A DNA stretch of 64,000 nucleotides. It comes from Streptomyces avidinii. GTDB taxonomy: Bacteria; Actinomycetota; Actinomycetes; Streptomycetales; Streptomycetaceae. Both the position numbers and the translations under genes were made by a program. Shown piece after piece: positions 20,786 through 28,419 of this stretch. The stretch's first letter is position 1; every line of letters starts with the position of its first letter. The DNA lies in the NCBI RefSeq assembly GCF_014650695.1, contig NZ_BMVL01000007.1:288810-352809 (forward strand), in the 5' to 3' direction. Under the pieces are notes generated by a model, which made no database searches, had not been told where the DNA came from, and saw only the letters and a program-made list of their open reading frames with translations.

Positions 20786-21238
20786 TCAGGCCTCCTCGGG
20801 GGCGCGGGAGACGAGCTTCGTCCATGCCGTCACCACGTGCTCGCCGGTCTCGTCGTGGACCTCGCCGCGGATGTCGATGACGTCGTTGCCCGCGAGCGAC
20901 TTCACGGACTCGATGGTGGAGACCACCGAAAGCCGGTCGCCGGCCCGCACCGGGCGGGAGTACGCGAACTTCTGGTCACCGTGCACGACACGGCTGTAGT
21001 CCAGCCCCAGCTGCGGGTCCTCGACGACCTGGCCGGCGGCCTTGAAGGTGATCGCAAACACAAAAGTCGGCGGAGCGATCACATCGGGGTAGCCGTACGA
21101 CTTCGCGGCTTCGGGATCGGTGTAGACGGGATTGGCGTCACCCACCGCAGCCGCGAATTCGCGGATCTTCTCCCGGCCGACCTCGTACGGATCGGTGGGC
21201 GGGTAGCTCCGCCCCACGAAGGACTGGTCGAGAGCCAT
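20786..21238 (-). CDS. MaoC N-terminal domain (HadA-type) protein
   Basis: 150 aa hot-dog protein: MALDQSFVGRSYPPTDPYEVGREKIREFAAAVGDANPVYTDPEAAKSYGYPDVIAPPTFVFAI. The position of the catalytic His is taken by Tyr (NPVYTD), as in substrate-binding non-catalytic subunits (HadA/UPF0336). Pairs with the downstream catalytic subunit. Lies 131 nt downstream of rpmG on the same strand. Confidence 0.88.
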   Translation of the reverse strand: MALDQSFVGRSYPPTDPYEVGREKIREFAAAVGDANPVYTDPEAAKSYGYPDVIAPPTFVFAITFKAAGQVVEDPQLGLDYSRVVHGDQKFAYSRPVRAGDRLSVVSTIESVKSLAGNDVIDIRGEVHDETGEHVVTAWTKLVSRAPEEA

Positions 21239-21369
21239 GACTCACTACCTCCTGATGAAGGGACACAAATGACGCGGGAACAAAGACGGGCACGGAAACG
21301 ACACAAGGCCGCCCCCCAAAGAAGGGGACGACCTCGTGACGGTGCCTGTTATTCGAGACTTCGCTGGGG

Positions 21370-21534
21370 TCAGCGGGTCTCGCGGTGCGCGGTGTGCGAG
21401 TTGCAGCGCGGGCAGTGCTTCTTCATCTCAAGACGGTCCGGGTTGTTACGCCGGTTCTTCTTGGTGATGTAGTTCCGCTCCTTGCACTCCACGCAGGCCA
21501 GCGTGATCTTCGGGCGGACGTCGGTGGCAGCCAC
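21370..21534 (-). CDS. rpmG: 50S ribosomal protein L33
   Basis: 54 aa. [54 protein letters not shown]. Two Cys pairs (CVEC and CPRC) make it the zinc-binding (C+) form. GTG start with AAGGAG 7 nt upstream. In streptomycetes a zinc-free paralogue is usually elsewhere under Zur control; this one is the housekeeping copy. Confidence 0.95.
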
Positions 21535-21622
21535 GTGAGTGCTCCTTGACGGAAATTGGGACGGATGAACGCATACAAGAGTAGCCGACCGGGAGACCGA
21601 CCCCGCAATCGGCTACTGTGTG

Positions 21623-21695
21623 TAGCGGCGACCGGACTTGAACCGGTGACACAGCGATTATGAGCCGCTTGCTCTACCGACTGAGCTACGCCGCT
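21623..21695 (-). tRNA. tRNA-Met (CAT, elongator)
   Basis: 73 nt; acceptor AGCGGCG/CGCCGCT, anticodon loop CTCATAA, T-loop GTTCAAGTC, discriminator A. A paired first base and normal D-arm indicate the elongator type. Confidence 0.95.
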
Positions 21696-21743
21696 TTGAT
21701 GTGATCAGCTCCCCACCCGAGGGTGGGGAACCTCTCTCACCAG

Positions 21744-21816
21744 AGCCCCAATGCGGAATCGAACCGCAGACCTTCTCCTTACCATGGAGACGCTCTACCG
21801 ACTGAGCTATTGGGGC
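21744..21816 (-). tRNA. tRNA-Thr (GGT)
   Basis: 73 nt; acceptor GCCCCAA/TTGGGGC, anticodon loop ATGGTAA gives GGT, T-loop GTTCGATTC. 48 nt upstream of tRNA-Met on the same strand, probably cotranscribed with it and rpmG. Confidence 0.95.
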
Positions 21817-22227
21817 GAGCGATGAAGACATTACACGGTTGCCTGCCGATCGCCCAAATCCTTTGCGGGGACAGGGCTCCGAGGGGGTTCGGCGGACCTT
21901 CTCGATCAACCCGTCGATCACTCCGGACCCACTTTTCGGGCGGATTGTGGGCGGGCTCACACTCCCGTACCCGTTCGGAGCCGCCGACCGTCACCCGGAG
22001 CTACCGGCGCCACCGGGGCCGACCGGGCGCACGCGCGGGCACTCCGGCGCAGGGCACCACACCGGTACGACTATTGAGCTCTTCCGTGAAGCGGGCTGCG
22101 CCGCGCCCTAGGCTCGGAAGACGCTGCGTGATCTTGGGCCGCGGGCCGCGGGCTCGGCCACCGCCACGGCCACTGCCACTGCCACTGCCACGGCTCCAGG
22201 AACCGCCCGAGCCACCGCAGGAGCGCG
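21817..22227. other. intergenic region with a GCCACT simple repeat
   Basis: No gene supported. It separates the minus-strand tRNA/rpmG block from the plus-strand amidohydrolase. At 22159-22193 there is an imperfect 6-nt repeat (GCCACT/GCCACG). AGGAG at 22219-22223 serves the downstream ATG. Confidence 0.5.
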
Positions 22228-23502
22228 ATGTCCGACAGCCAGCCGCAGCAGCCGTTCCAGTCGCCCCGCAGCGGTAACGGCCATGGCCACGCGGCCGCAG
22301 CCGAAGCCACCACCCTGCTGCTCACCGGGGCCCGGCTCACGGACGGCCGTACCGTCGACGTCCGCCTCGGCGGCGGCCGGATCCAGGCCGTCGGCACCAC
22401 GGGCAGCCTCCCCTCCCCCGCGCTGTCCCGGGTGGACCTGTCCGGCTACCTGCTGCTCCCCGCCCCCGCCGAGCCGCACGCCCACGGGGACACCGCGCTG
22501 ACCGCCGACGGCGAGGGGCCCGTCTCCTACACCCCCGACGAGGTCCAGCGCCGGGCCACCGAAGCCGCCCTGCTCCAGCTCGGCCACGGCGCCACCGCCG
22601 TCCGCTCCCACGTCCGTATCGGCGACGTGCACGGCCTGGGTCCCATGGAGGCCGTGCTCCAGGCCCGCCGCTCGCTGCGCGGGCTCGCCGACCTCACCGC
22701 CGTCGCCGTCCCCCGGCTGCTGACCGGGGTGGCGGGCGCGGACGGGCTCGCCATGCTGCGGGACGCGGTCAAGATGGGCGCCGCGGTCATCGGCGGCTGC
22801 CCGGACCTGGACCCGGACCCGACGGGCTTCCTCGAAGCCGTCCTGGAACTCGCCGCCGAGCACGGCTGCCCCGTGGATCTGCACACGGACGGTGACGATC
22901 CGGCCCGCCTCTCCCGGCTCGCGGTGATGGCCGGCGGGCTGCGTCCCGGGGTGACCATCGGCCCCTGCGGCGGTCTGTCCCGGCTCCCGCTGGACGCGGC
23001 CTCCCGCGCCGCCGACCAGCTGGCCGCCGCCGGCGTACGCGTGACCTGCCTGCCCCAGGGCGACTGCGCGGCCCTGGAACGCCGCGGCCTGCGCACCGCA
23101 CCCGTACGGCTGCTGCGGGCCGCCGGTGTGCGCGTTGCGGCCGGCAGCGGGGCGCTGCGGGACGCCGGGAACCCCGTCGGCCGCGGGGACCCGCTGGAGG
23201 CCGCGTACCTGCTGGCCTCCCAGGGCGGCCTCCGGGCGGGCGAGGCCTACGAATCGGTCAGCGCCTGCGCCCGTGAGGCCATGGGCCTGCCGGAGGTCCG
23301 GGTGGAGGCCGGTTTCCCGGCGGAGCTGCTCGCCGTACGCGGGGAGCGGATCGCGGGCGTGCTGTCCCTCGCGTACAGCCGGATCGTGATCCACCGCGGG
23401 CGGGTGGTAGCCCGTACGAGTGCCGTACGCGAGTACTGCGACTCCGCCGTCGCGGTGGCCCTGGACCTGCCCCGGCAGGGCCGGACGGAGCCCGGTCCCT
23501 GA
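22228..23502 (+). CDS. amidohydrolase family protein, cytosine-deaminase-like but degenerate
   Basis: 424 aa. Composite-domain amidohydrolase: N-terminal beta part (LLLTGARLTDGRTVDVRLGGGRIQAVG), first metal motif as EPHAHGDT (HxH kept), then a TIM-barrel body. Compared with E. coli CodA, the region DLHTDGDD lacks the catalytic Glu after the metal His, the next His region reads IGPCGGLSRLP, and the Asp region reads AAGSGALRDAGNPVGRGDP without the metal Asp. It is therefore probably not a normal cytosine deaminase. AGGAG lies 4 nt before the ATG. A plus-strand NAD(P)-binding gene follows 53 nt later. Confidence 0.8.
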   Translation: MSDSQPQQPFQSPRSGNGHGHAAAAEATTLLLTGARLTDGRTVDVRLGGGRIQAVGTTGSLPSPALSRVDLSGYLLLPAPAEPHAHGDTALTADGEGPVSYTPDEVQRRATEAALLQLGHGATAVRSHVRIGDVHGLGPMEAVLQARRSLRGLADLTAVAVPRLLTGVAGADGLAMLRDAVKMGAAVIGGCPDLDPDPTGFLEAVLELAAEHGCPVDLHTDGDDPARLSRLAVMAGGLRPGVTIGPCGGLSRLPLDAASRAADQLAAAGVRVTCLPQGDCAALERRGLRTAPVRLLRAAGVRVAAGSGALRDAGNPVGRGDPLEAAYLLASQGGLRAGEAYESVSACAREAMGLPEVRVEAGFPAELLAVRGERIAGVLSLAYSRIVIHRGRVVARTSAVREYCDSAVAVALDLPRQGRTEPGP

Positions 23503-23555
23503 AGTTCGCCGTGCGTTCGCGGGCGTGGGCGCCCGGGTCGTCGTACGGTCGGGTC

Positions 23556-24212
23556 ATGCGCATCGTCATCGCGGGTGGACACGGTCAGATCGCGCTGCGG
23601 CTGGAGCGACTGCTCTCAGCGGGCGATTACGAGGTCGCGGGCATCATCCGCGATGCGGCACAGGCCGACGCCCTGAGGCAGGCGGGCGCCGAGCCGGTGC
23701 TCTGCGATCTGGAGTCGGCCTCGGTGGACCATGTGGCCGGGATTCTGCGGGACGCGGACGTAGCGGTGTTCGCGGCCGGCGCGGGACCCGGCAGCGGGAT
23801 CGGACGCAAGGACACCGTGGACCGGGGCGCTGCGGTGCTGTTCGCCGACGCCGCCGAACGGGCCGGCGTGCGGCGCTTCCTGATGGTGTCTTCGATGGGC
23901 GCCGACGCGCACCACGGGGGCGACGAGGTCTTCGACGCGTACCTGCGGGCCAAGGGCGAGGCCGACGACCACGTACGGACCCGCCTGGGCCTGGAGTGGA
24001 CGGTCCTGCGCCCGGGTTCGCTGATCGACGACGCCGGGACGGGCCTGGTCCGTCTGGAGGCGCAGACGGGCCGCGGGGCCGTCCCGCGCGACGACGTGGC
24101 GGCGGTTCTGGCCGAGCTGATCGAGACGCCGGCGACGGCGGGCCTGACCCTGGAGCTGATCTCCGGCTCGACGCCGGTACCGGTGGCCGTGAAGGACGTG
24201 GCGGGCAACTGA
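23556..24212 (+). CDS. NAD(P)-binding protein, atypical SDR (NAD-dependent epimerase-like)
   Basis: 218 aa. Rossmann N-terminus MRIVIAGGHGQIALRLERLL (GGxGxxA pattern), then VAVFAAGAGPGSG, VRRFLMVSSMGADAHH and the LEWTVLRPGSLIDD segment typical of YwnB/NmrA-like atypical short-chain dehydrogenases. The active-site Tyr-x-x-x-Lys appears as YLRAKGEAD. Substrate unknown. ATG chosen at 23556; a longer frame adds 15 poorly supported codons. Confidence 0.88.
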   Translation: MRIVIAGGHGQIALRLERLLSAGDYEVAGIIRDAAQADALRQAGAEPVLCDLESASVDHVAGILRDADVAVFAAGAGPGSGIGRKDTVDRGAAVLFADAAERAGVRRFLMVSSMGADAHHGGDEVFDAYLRAKGEADDHVRTRLGLEWTVLRPGSLIDDAGTGLVRLEAQTGRGAVPRDDVAAVLAELIETPATAGLTLELISGSTPVPVAVKDVAGN

Positions 24213-24261
24213 GTCCGCTGCCACGGCGGTCCGGCCGTCCGGCGGACTGCCGCTCCCGTGT

Positions 24262-24702
24262 TCAGAACCCGGCGCTGACCTTGTCGTCGGACCGGCCGAC
24301 CGAGTCCTGCTGGTAGCGGTCCTCGTACGCCTGCCGGATCCGCTCGATGCGCGTGCTGCGCTCGCCGGCCTCCTTCTCCGGGTACAGCAGGACCACCTCG
24401 TACGAGGTTTCGCGGACGATCTTGCCGTCCTGGCCGCGCCACTGGCCGTACCCGTCGTGGAGGGTCAGCCCCTCGGGGAAGGCGGGGGTGATCTCCCGGT
24501 CCAGGAACCGCATGAACTCGCGTTCCTCGACCGTGCCGCGGCCGTCGGCCCGTTGGGTTCCGAAGTACAGCCGGGTCTCCGCGTAGGGCTCCCCCACGTC
24601 CGGATGGAGGGCCGCCCCCACCAGGGCCGGGATCCCCGCACCGAGCAGGGCCATGAGCACCCCGCCGCCGACCTTCCCACGTGTGTCAGATGTCCATTTC
24701 AC
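24262..24702 (-). CDS. DUF3574 family protein
   Basis: 146 aa. N-terminal hydrophobic stretch (VGGGVLMALLGAGIPALVGAAL) suggests export or membrane anchoring. The rest matches DUF3574: ETRLYFGTQRADGRG, EREFMRFLDREITPAFPEGLTLHDGYGQWRGQDGKIVRETSYEVVLLYPE. Function unknown. Convergent with the NAD(P)-binding gene. Confidence 0.8.
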   Translation of the reverse strand: MKWTSDTRGKVGGGVLMALLGAGIPALVGAALHPDVGEPYAETRLYFGTQRADGRGTVEEREFMRFLDREITPAFPEGLTLHDGYGQWRGQDGKIVRETSYEVVLLYPEKEAGERSTRIERIRQAYEDRYQQDSVGRSDDKVSAGF

Positions 24703-24747
24703 CCCCGGTGAACGAAATGCGGCCGCGGACGTTGCGGTCGGCCCCGG

Positions 24748-25167
24748 TCAGTACGTCAGGCGGCGCTGCCACCAGGGGGCGTCCGGTGCGACGTAAGGGT
24801 CGCCGAGGGTGCGGGCGAGGAAGCGCTCGTCGAGCGGCGCGATCACGGCGCGCAACTCGCGCCGGGCCCGGGGCGGGAGGAGGTGGCAGACGGTCTCCAG
24901 CGTGCCGCGGCAGTAACCCACCCAGTCGCAGCAACCGTGGTCGTCGTCCGCCGCCGGGTAGATGATCCAAGGTCCTCGCTGGTACGCGGTCCGGCGCCAG
25001 TGCCGCAGGGACCGGTAGGTGTCGCCGCGCGAGAGGCGGCGATGCTCGACGCGGGCGATCGCGGCGAGGGTGGCGGCGGATACGCCTTGGACGACGCCGC
25101 GCTCGTGCGGTCGGGGCGGCGGGACGGGCAGGTCGATCCTGACCTGCGAGGGTGCCTTACGCGGCAC
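24748..25167 (-). CDS. hypothetical protein
   Basis: 139 aa, not recognised. Basic, rich in Arg and Pro, with three Cys (GCCDW, YCRGTLE) and VCHLLPPRARRELRAVIAPLDERFLARTLGDPYVAPDAPWWQRRLTY at the end. No signal peptide. It is the last chromosomal gene before the mobile element. Codon use fits Streptomyces. Confidence 0.6.
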   Translation of the reverse strand: MPRKAPSQVRIDLPVPPPRPHERGVVQGVSAATLAAIARVEHRRLSRGDTYRSLRHWRRTAYQRGPWIIYPAADDDHGCCDWVGYCRGTLETVCHLLPPRARRELRAVIAPLDERFLARTLGDPYVAPDAPWWQRRLTY

Positions 25168-25260
25168 GGGCCTTTCGGCTGCTGATGTTGATCATGGGGC
25201 CAGCATGCCGCAGCCGCATCGCCCGCGCCCAACGCTTTTCGCGTCCGACGCCACCGATGA

Positions 25261-25351
25261 CGAAAGAACCCCCGCTCACTGTGATTCCACAGATGAACGG
25301 GGGTTCCACTCGCGTGGCGGCGCCAGGGTTCGAACCTGGGTAGGCTGAGCC
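25261..25351. repeat. attL: left 91-nt direct repeat of the AICE
   Basis: Direct repeat with 42843-42933: 91 nt, no gaps, 5 mismatches, the last 62 nt (25290-25351) identical. It contains the 3' end of tRNA-Tyr and the hairpin that follows it (CCCCC...GGGGG, a likely tRNA terminator). Confidence 0.9.
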
Positions 25352-25369
25352 GGCAGATTTACAGTCTGC
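25315..25369 (-). pseudogene. tRNA-Tyr 3' half (anticodon arm to 3' end) at attL
   Basis: On the minus strand one reads a complete anticodon arm (GCAGA-CTGTAAA-TCTGC, anticodon GTA), the long variable arm, T-arm and 3' acceptor strand CGCCGCC plus discriminator A. Upstream the sequence (TTGCCCGAA...) has no D-arm and no strand pairing with the acceptor, so it cannot fold into a tRNA. This is the junction half expected for an element inserted in tRNA-Tyr. Confidence 0.85.
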
Positions 25370-25459
25370 TTCGGGCAAGAGCGTTGCACCTACTTTGACC
25401 TGCTGCGAAGCCCCCTACAGGGGCAACCTGCAGTTCGCTCGTCCGCACCTCGTCCACGA

Positions 25460-25684
25460 TCATTCGACGGACGGGCCGTTCTGCGGACCTTCGGCAACGA
25501 ACCGAAAGGCGCCCAGCCCCAGCGTCGCAAGCCCCAGGAACGTGGCTCCAGCACCGCCGAGCACCAGCTTCGGCTCCACGCCCACGACCGACAGGACGAA
25601 GCCGGCGCCCATGGCGAAACAGGCGCTGGCCAGAAGAATGATCGCCAGCCAGACGCCCCGCCCCGTTGCGGTGTTGATGCTCAT
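25460..25684 (-). CDS. small membrane protein
   Basis: 74 aa with two hydrophobic helices: GVWLAIILLASACFAMGAGFVLSVV and LVLGGAGATFLGLATLGLGAFRF. GGAGG lies 5 nt... before the ATG region (GGAGGGGCGA-ATG), a good ribosome binding site. Located just inside attL. Function not known; it may be element cargo. Confidence 0.65.
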   Translation of the reverse strand: MSINTATGRGVWLAIILLASACFAMGAGFVLSVVGVEPKLVLGGAGATFLGLATLGLGAFRFVAEGPQNGPSVE

Positions 25685-25970
25685 TCGCCCCTCCTCCCCC
25701 GGTGGACCACACCGGGCTCAACGACCCCCAGCGGGCCGACGAGTTGAAGGTGACAGAGGTAAAAGCACAGGTCAAAGCACTCAATATGCGTCTGCGCTGG
25801 AGCAATATCGCTATAGCTATGGACAGGTAGAGCGGTTCCGCAGTAAATATCACGAGGCTGCGCTGGACACCGCAGACGCTCCCACTGGCAAGGAAAGGAG
25901 AGCCAGTGGACCCCCTGCGAACCCCTGTGACTGCTGCACCCCCGTCTCTCCTGCACGAAGGTCGAGAATC
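25685..25970. other. intergenic control region of the left arm
   Basis: No supported gene. It lies between divergently transcribed genes (25460-25684 minus, 25971 plus) and so should hold promoters for both; AT-rich patches occur around 25790-25850. I cannot place a promoter with confidence. Confidence 0.4.
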
Positions 25971-26789
25971 TTGCTGACGCCCGCCCAGGCCACTGGCACC
26001 ACGTCCCTGGGGAAGGCCGCAGATAGAGCGGTCCGCTCAGGACGCGTGTCCTTCACTCCGAGCTTCGTCAGGGCGAGCGGCCAGGACGCTCTACCTCCGA
26101 TGGCCCGCCTGATCCGAGGCGGAAGAGGAGGTGAGGTGCGCCTGAAGCTCTACCTCTGCCTCGTCATGATGGCCACCGCGGAACCGTTCGACATCAAGCG
26201 GCCGCCCACGCCTCAGGCTTGGTGCCGCCTTCTTGCACTCCCTTCCGACGCTGGGCCCCGCCGGGTTACTAGCAATATCAAGTGGCTTTCAGAGAACGGG
26301 TTTATTGAACTGGGCCCCAGGCGAGGCTACGCGCCCCCATCCATTCAGCTACTCTCCATGAATGGCGATAGGTCACCTTTTGAACGCGCAAGCCTAAAAG
26401 GTCGATACGTAGGGATCCCTATTGAATTCTGGCGCAACGGCTGGATTCTCGCCCTATCGCCAACAGCCATCGCCCTCCTCTTCGCCCTACTTGAATCCCA
26501 GGGAGGGCACACGGAATCTCGGTATGTACCGAGACAGAGGCGCGAATCGTACGGCCTTTCGCATAACACTTGGACCGAGGCCCGCAAGGAACTTGAAAGA
26601 CATGACTTCCTCACGGTGACCCGCACTCCCCAAGGGAGCGACTTCGACTATCAACGAATGCGAAATTCGTACTGGGTAGACGAATCTCGCCTATTCGACA
26701 CCCCAGGGTCTCACCTACATTCGGGAGCGGCAATGAAGCAAGAAGATGCACTCCGGGACATTTTTGCCGATTTCCGGAAGACACAATAG
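25971..26789 (+). CDS. uncharacterised DNA-binding-like protein (two winged-helix-like regions)
   Basis: 272 aa from a TTG start (LTPAQATGTTSLGKAADRAVRSGR), with GAAGG about 9 nt upstream; later starts are possible. Conserved-looking block GGRGGEVRLKLYLCLVMMATAEPFDIKRPPTPQAWCRLLALPSDAGPRRVTSNIKWLSENGFIELGPRRGYAP resembles a winged helix, and SPTAIALLFALLESQGGHTESRYVPRQRRESYGLSHNTWTEARKELERHDFLTVTR a second one. Such tandem wH layouts occur in plasmid initiators and regulators, but no family is assigned. The 3' half is clearly lower in GC than the chromosome, a sign of recent transfer. Confidence 0.75.
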   Translation: MLTPAQATGTTSLGKAADRAVRSGRVSFTPSFVRASGQDALPPMARLIRGGRGGEVRLKLYLCLVMMATAEPFDIKRPPTPQAWCRLLALPSDAGPRRVTSNIKWLSENGFIELGPRRGYAPPSIQLLSMNGDRSPFERASLKGRYVGIPIEFWRNGWILALSPTAIALLFALLESQGGHTESRYVPRQRRESYGLSHNTWTEARKELERHDFLTVTRTPQGSDFDYQRMRNSYWVDESRLFDTPGSHLHSGAAMKQEDALRDIFADFRKTQ

Positions 26790-26963
26790 CCCTCCCTCGT
26801 AGACCAAAAGAGACCCGAACGACAGGAGGGGCGGGGCTGACATGAAAGCAAACCTTACACAGCAGATTGAACGCCACGGCGTTTCCTGGGCTAGGAATCC
26901 TCGCATTTGATCAGATCGCCACCCGCGCCATCCATGCCGAAGAGAAATGGCGACCAGTGGTGG

Positions 26964-27770
26964 CTACTTGCGAAGTTGCTCGACGAAGAGACGCGCATAT
27001 CGACCCCAGTCAATTCGGGCCTTCTTAAATCTTTCCCTGGCCCGCTCCGAGGGCATTTCATCTTCCATTCGAGCCCAGGAGACGAGAAGGAGGGCGAGTG
27101 TTGTTGCCGCCTGTGAATCCTCTCCGTCCATCGCCTTCCAGATTTCCATACCCATGGGGTGCCGAAGATTCAATTCAATCCTGCATACCCCGCCAAGGAA
27201 ATCGACATTGAACATCTCCGGACCATTCCAGCCCGCGGCAACAATCGTCGTGCGAAGTGAATTATAGTCATCGACTGGCGCGCCCACCAGCGTCTGCCAA
27301 TCTTCCAGTTCCATTTCAGAAATCGGCGAACTGGCTGGCTCCGGTTCAGGTTCCACCAGTCGACTGGCTTCTGCGGCTTGGATCGCCCCTGGTGGGTAAA
27401 GCGGCGAAGATGAGGACTCAGGTGGCGTCTCAGGACGTTCCCCCACGGGAGAATGAATCGATTCCCAGAGGCTCCGGAAGCGGTCAATCTCGGACAGCGC
27501 TGTCTCCCGTCTCGCGAGGGTGAGCAGCGCGTCAACCAATGCTTCCACTTTGAGCCAGCGCGGCACGCGGCGACCCGCCAAGATATTGGCGACGGTCTGA
27601 TGGGACATAGAGTCCCTGGCGAATTCTGATCGAGTAATGGCCGCGCTGATCGCCCGGGTGCTCGGGAATCCGGCTAGACGATAGAGATCGTGTAAGGCCG
27701 TCAACAGATTGCGGTGAGGCCCTGACGGGACCTCCGATTCAGGTGGCAGTGCAATTAGGCTCAGCACCAC
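26964..27770 (-). CDS. HTH-domain protein of unknown function (element cargo)
   Basis: 268 aa. N-terminal helix-turn-helix of the actinobacterial type seen in multidomain signalling proteins: LLTALHDLYRLAGFPSTRAISAAI...SMSHQTVANILAGRRVPRWLKVEALVDALL (residues ~20-90). A Pro/Glu/Ser-rich linker (PETPPESSSSPLYPPGAIQAAEASRLVEPEPEPASS, ~110-150) leads to a ~110-residue domain I do not recognise (LEDWQTLVGAPVDDYNSLRTTIVAAGWNG...MEIWKAMDGEDSQAATTLALLLVSWARMEDE). GTG start at 27770 or 27767. Low GC for this genome. A possible 59-aa membrane protein gene lies 30 nt upstream on the same strand. Confidence 0.7.
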   Translation of the reverse strand: MVLSLIALPPESEVPSGPHRNLLTALHDLYRLAGFPSTRAISAAITRSEFARDSMSHQTVANILAGRRVPRWLKVEALVDALLTLARRETALSEIDRFRSLWESIHSPVGERPETPPESSSSPLYPPGAIQAAEASRLVEPEPEPASSPISEMELEDWQTLVGAPVDDYNSLRTTIVAAGWNGPEMFNVDFLGGVCRIELNLRHPMGMEIWKAMDGEDSQAATTLALLLVSWARMEDEMPSERARERFKKARIDWGRYARLFVEQLRK

Positions 27771-27800
27771 TCCAGCCCCTTTCCCCCAACTTGGCGGCGT

Positions 27801-27980
27801 TCACTGATTGCCTTTAAGGAAGTGCTCTACGACTGCCTTGACTGCGCCCCCGACCGCAGCCGATGTCAGTGCCAGGAAGACTCGGAGCCTAGTTCGTTCC
27901 GTTTCTCCACTTGGCGAGTTCGCAGACGCCGGCTCTTGCTCGGGGTTCGACTTCGGGATCCTCTTCCGAGAGGTGCTCAT
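27801..27980 (-). CDS. possible 59-aa membrane-anchored protein
   Basis: Short reading frame MSTSRKRIPKSNPEQEPASA... with a basic/polar N-terminal third and a hydrophobic segment RVFLALTSAAVGGAVKAVV near the C-terminus, ending EHFLKGNQ. Ends 30 nt before the HTH gene, so a two-gene unit is plausible. No clear Shine-Dalgarno is visible, hence low confidence. Confidence 0.4.
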   Translation of the reverse strand: MSTSRKRIPKSNPEQEPASANSPSGETERTRLRVFLALTSAAVGGAVKAVVEHFLKGNQ

Positions 27981-28419
27981 GAACTAATTCTGAGATCACA
28001 GTGACACCTGTCAGACACTCGTGAACGCCAGTTGACAGAACTTTACAGACCTGACCAGGGCGGCACAGGACGGTCGCCGACTAAGGGCCGCCCCATAATC
28101 CCCGGTGGATCAGCGCACGGTGTCAGATGTGGTACATCGCAAGGCGGAGGGACGCCCTCATACCGGACGTATTCGGGTGCTCCCGACAACGCGGCGAGGT
28201 GCCGTACCTGTCGCCGTGCGCTCGTCGGGTATTACGGGACAGCTTTAGTACCACGCCTGCCAGTGCGGCTGCCCCGGTGATCAGCCTTCGGGGCCCAGCA
28301 TCATCCCCCAAGCCGCGAAGGGCGCGCCGCCCTCCGGACTGGCGGAGTATCGGTAAGACGCTTGGGCAGCCTCCGGACGCTACTCCGATGCCCCAGTCCA
28401 AACGGGAAGAGAGACAGGT
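27981..28419. other. intergenic control region
   Basis: No supported gene in about 440 nt between divergent units. A short palindrome TGACA-CC-TGTCA at 28002-28013 and a TTGACA hexamer at 28032-28037 (plus strand, no convincing -10) are the only readable signals. Confidence 0.4.

Noticed and set aside
25315..25399. Functional tRNA-Tyr at attL
   Set aside because: Anticodon arm and 3' half are perfect, but the upstream sequence does not pair with the acceptor strand and has no D-arm.
28032..28060. Promoter with TTGACA at 28032
   Set aside because: No acceptable -10 hexamer at 16-19 nt spacing.
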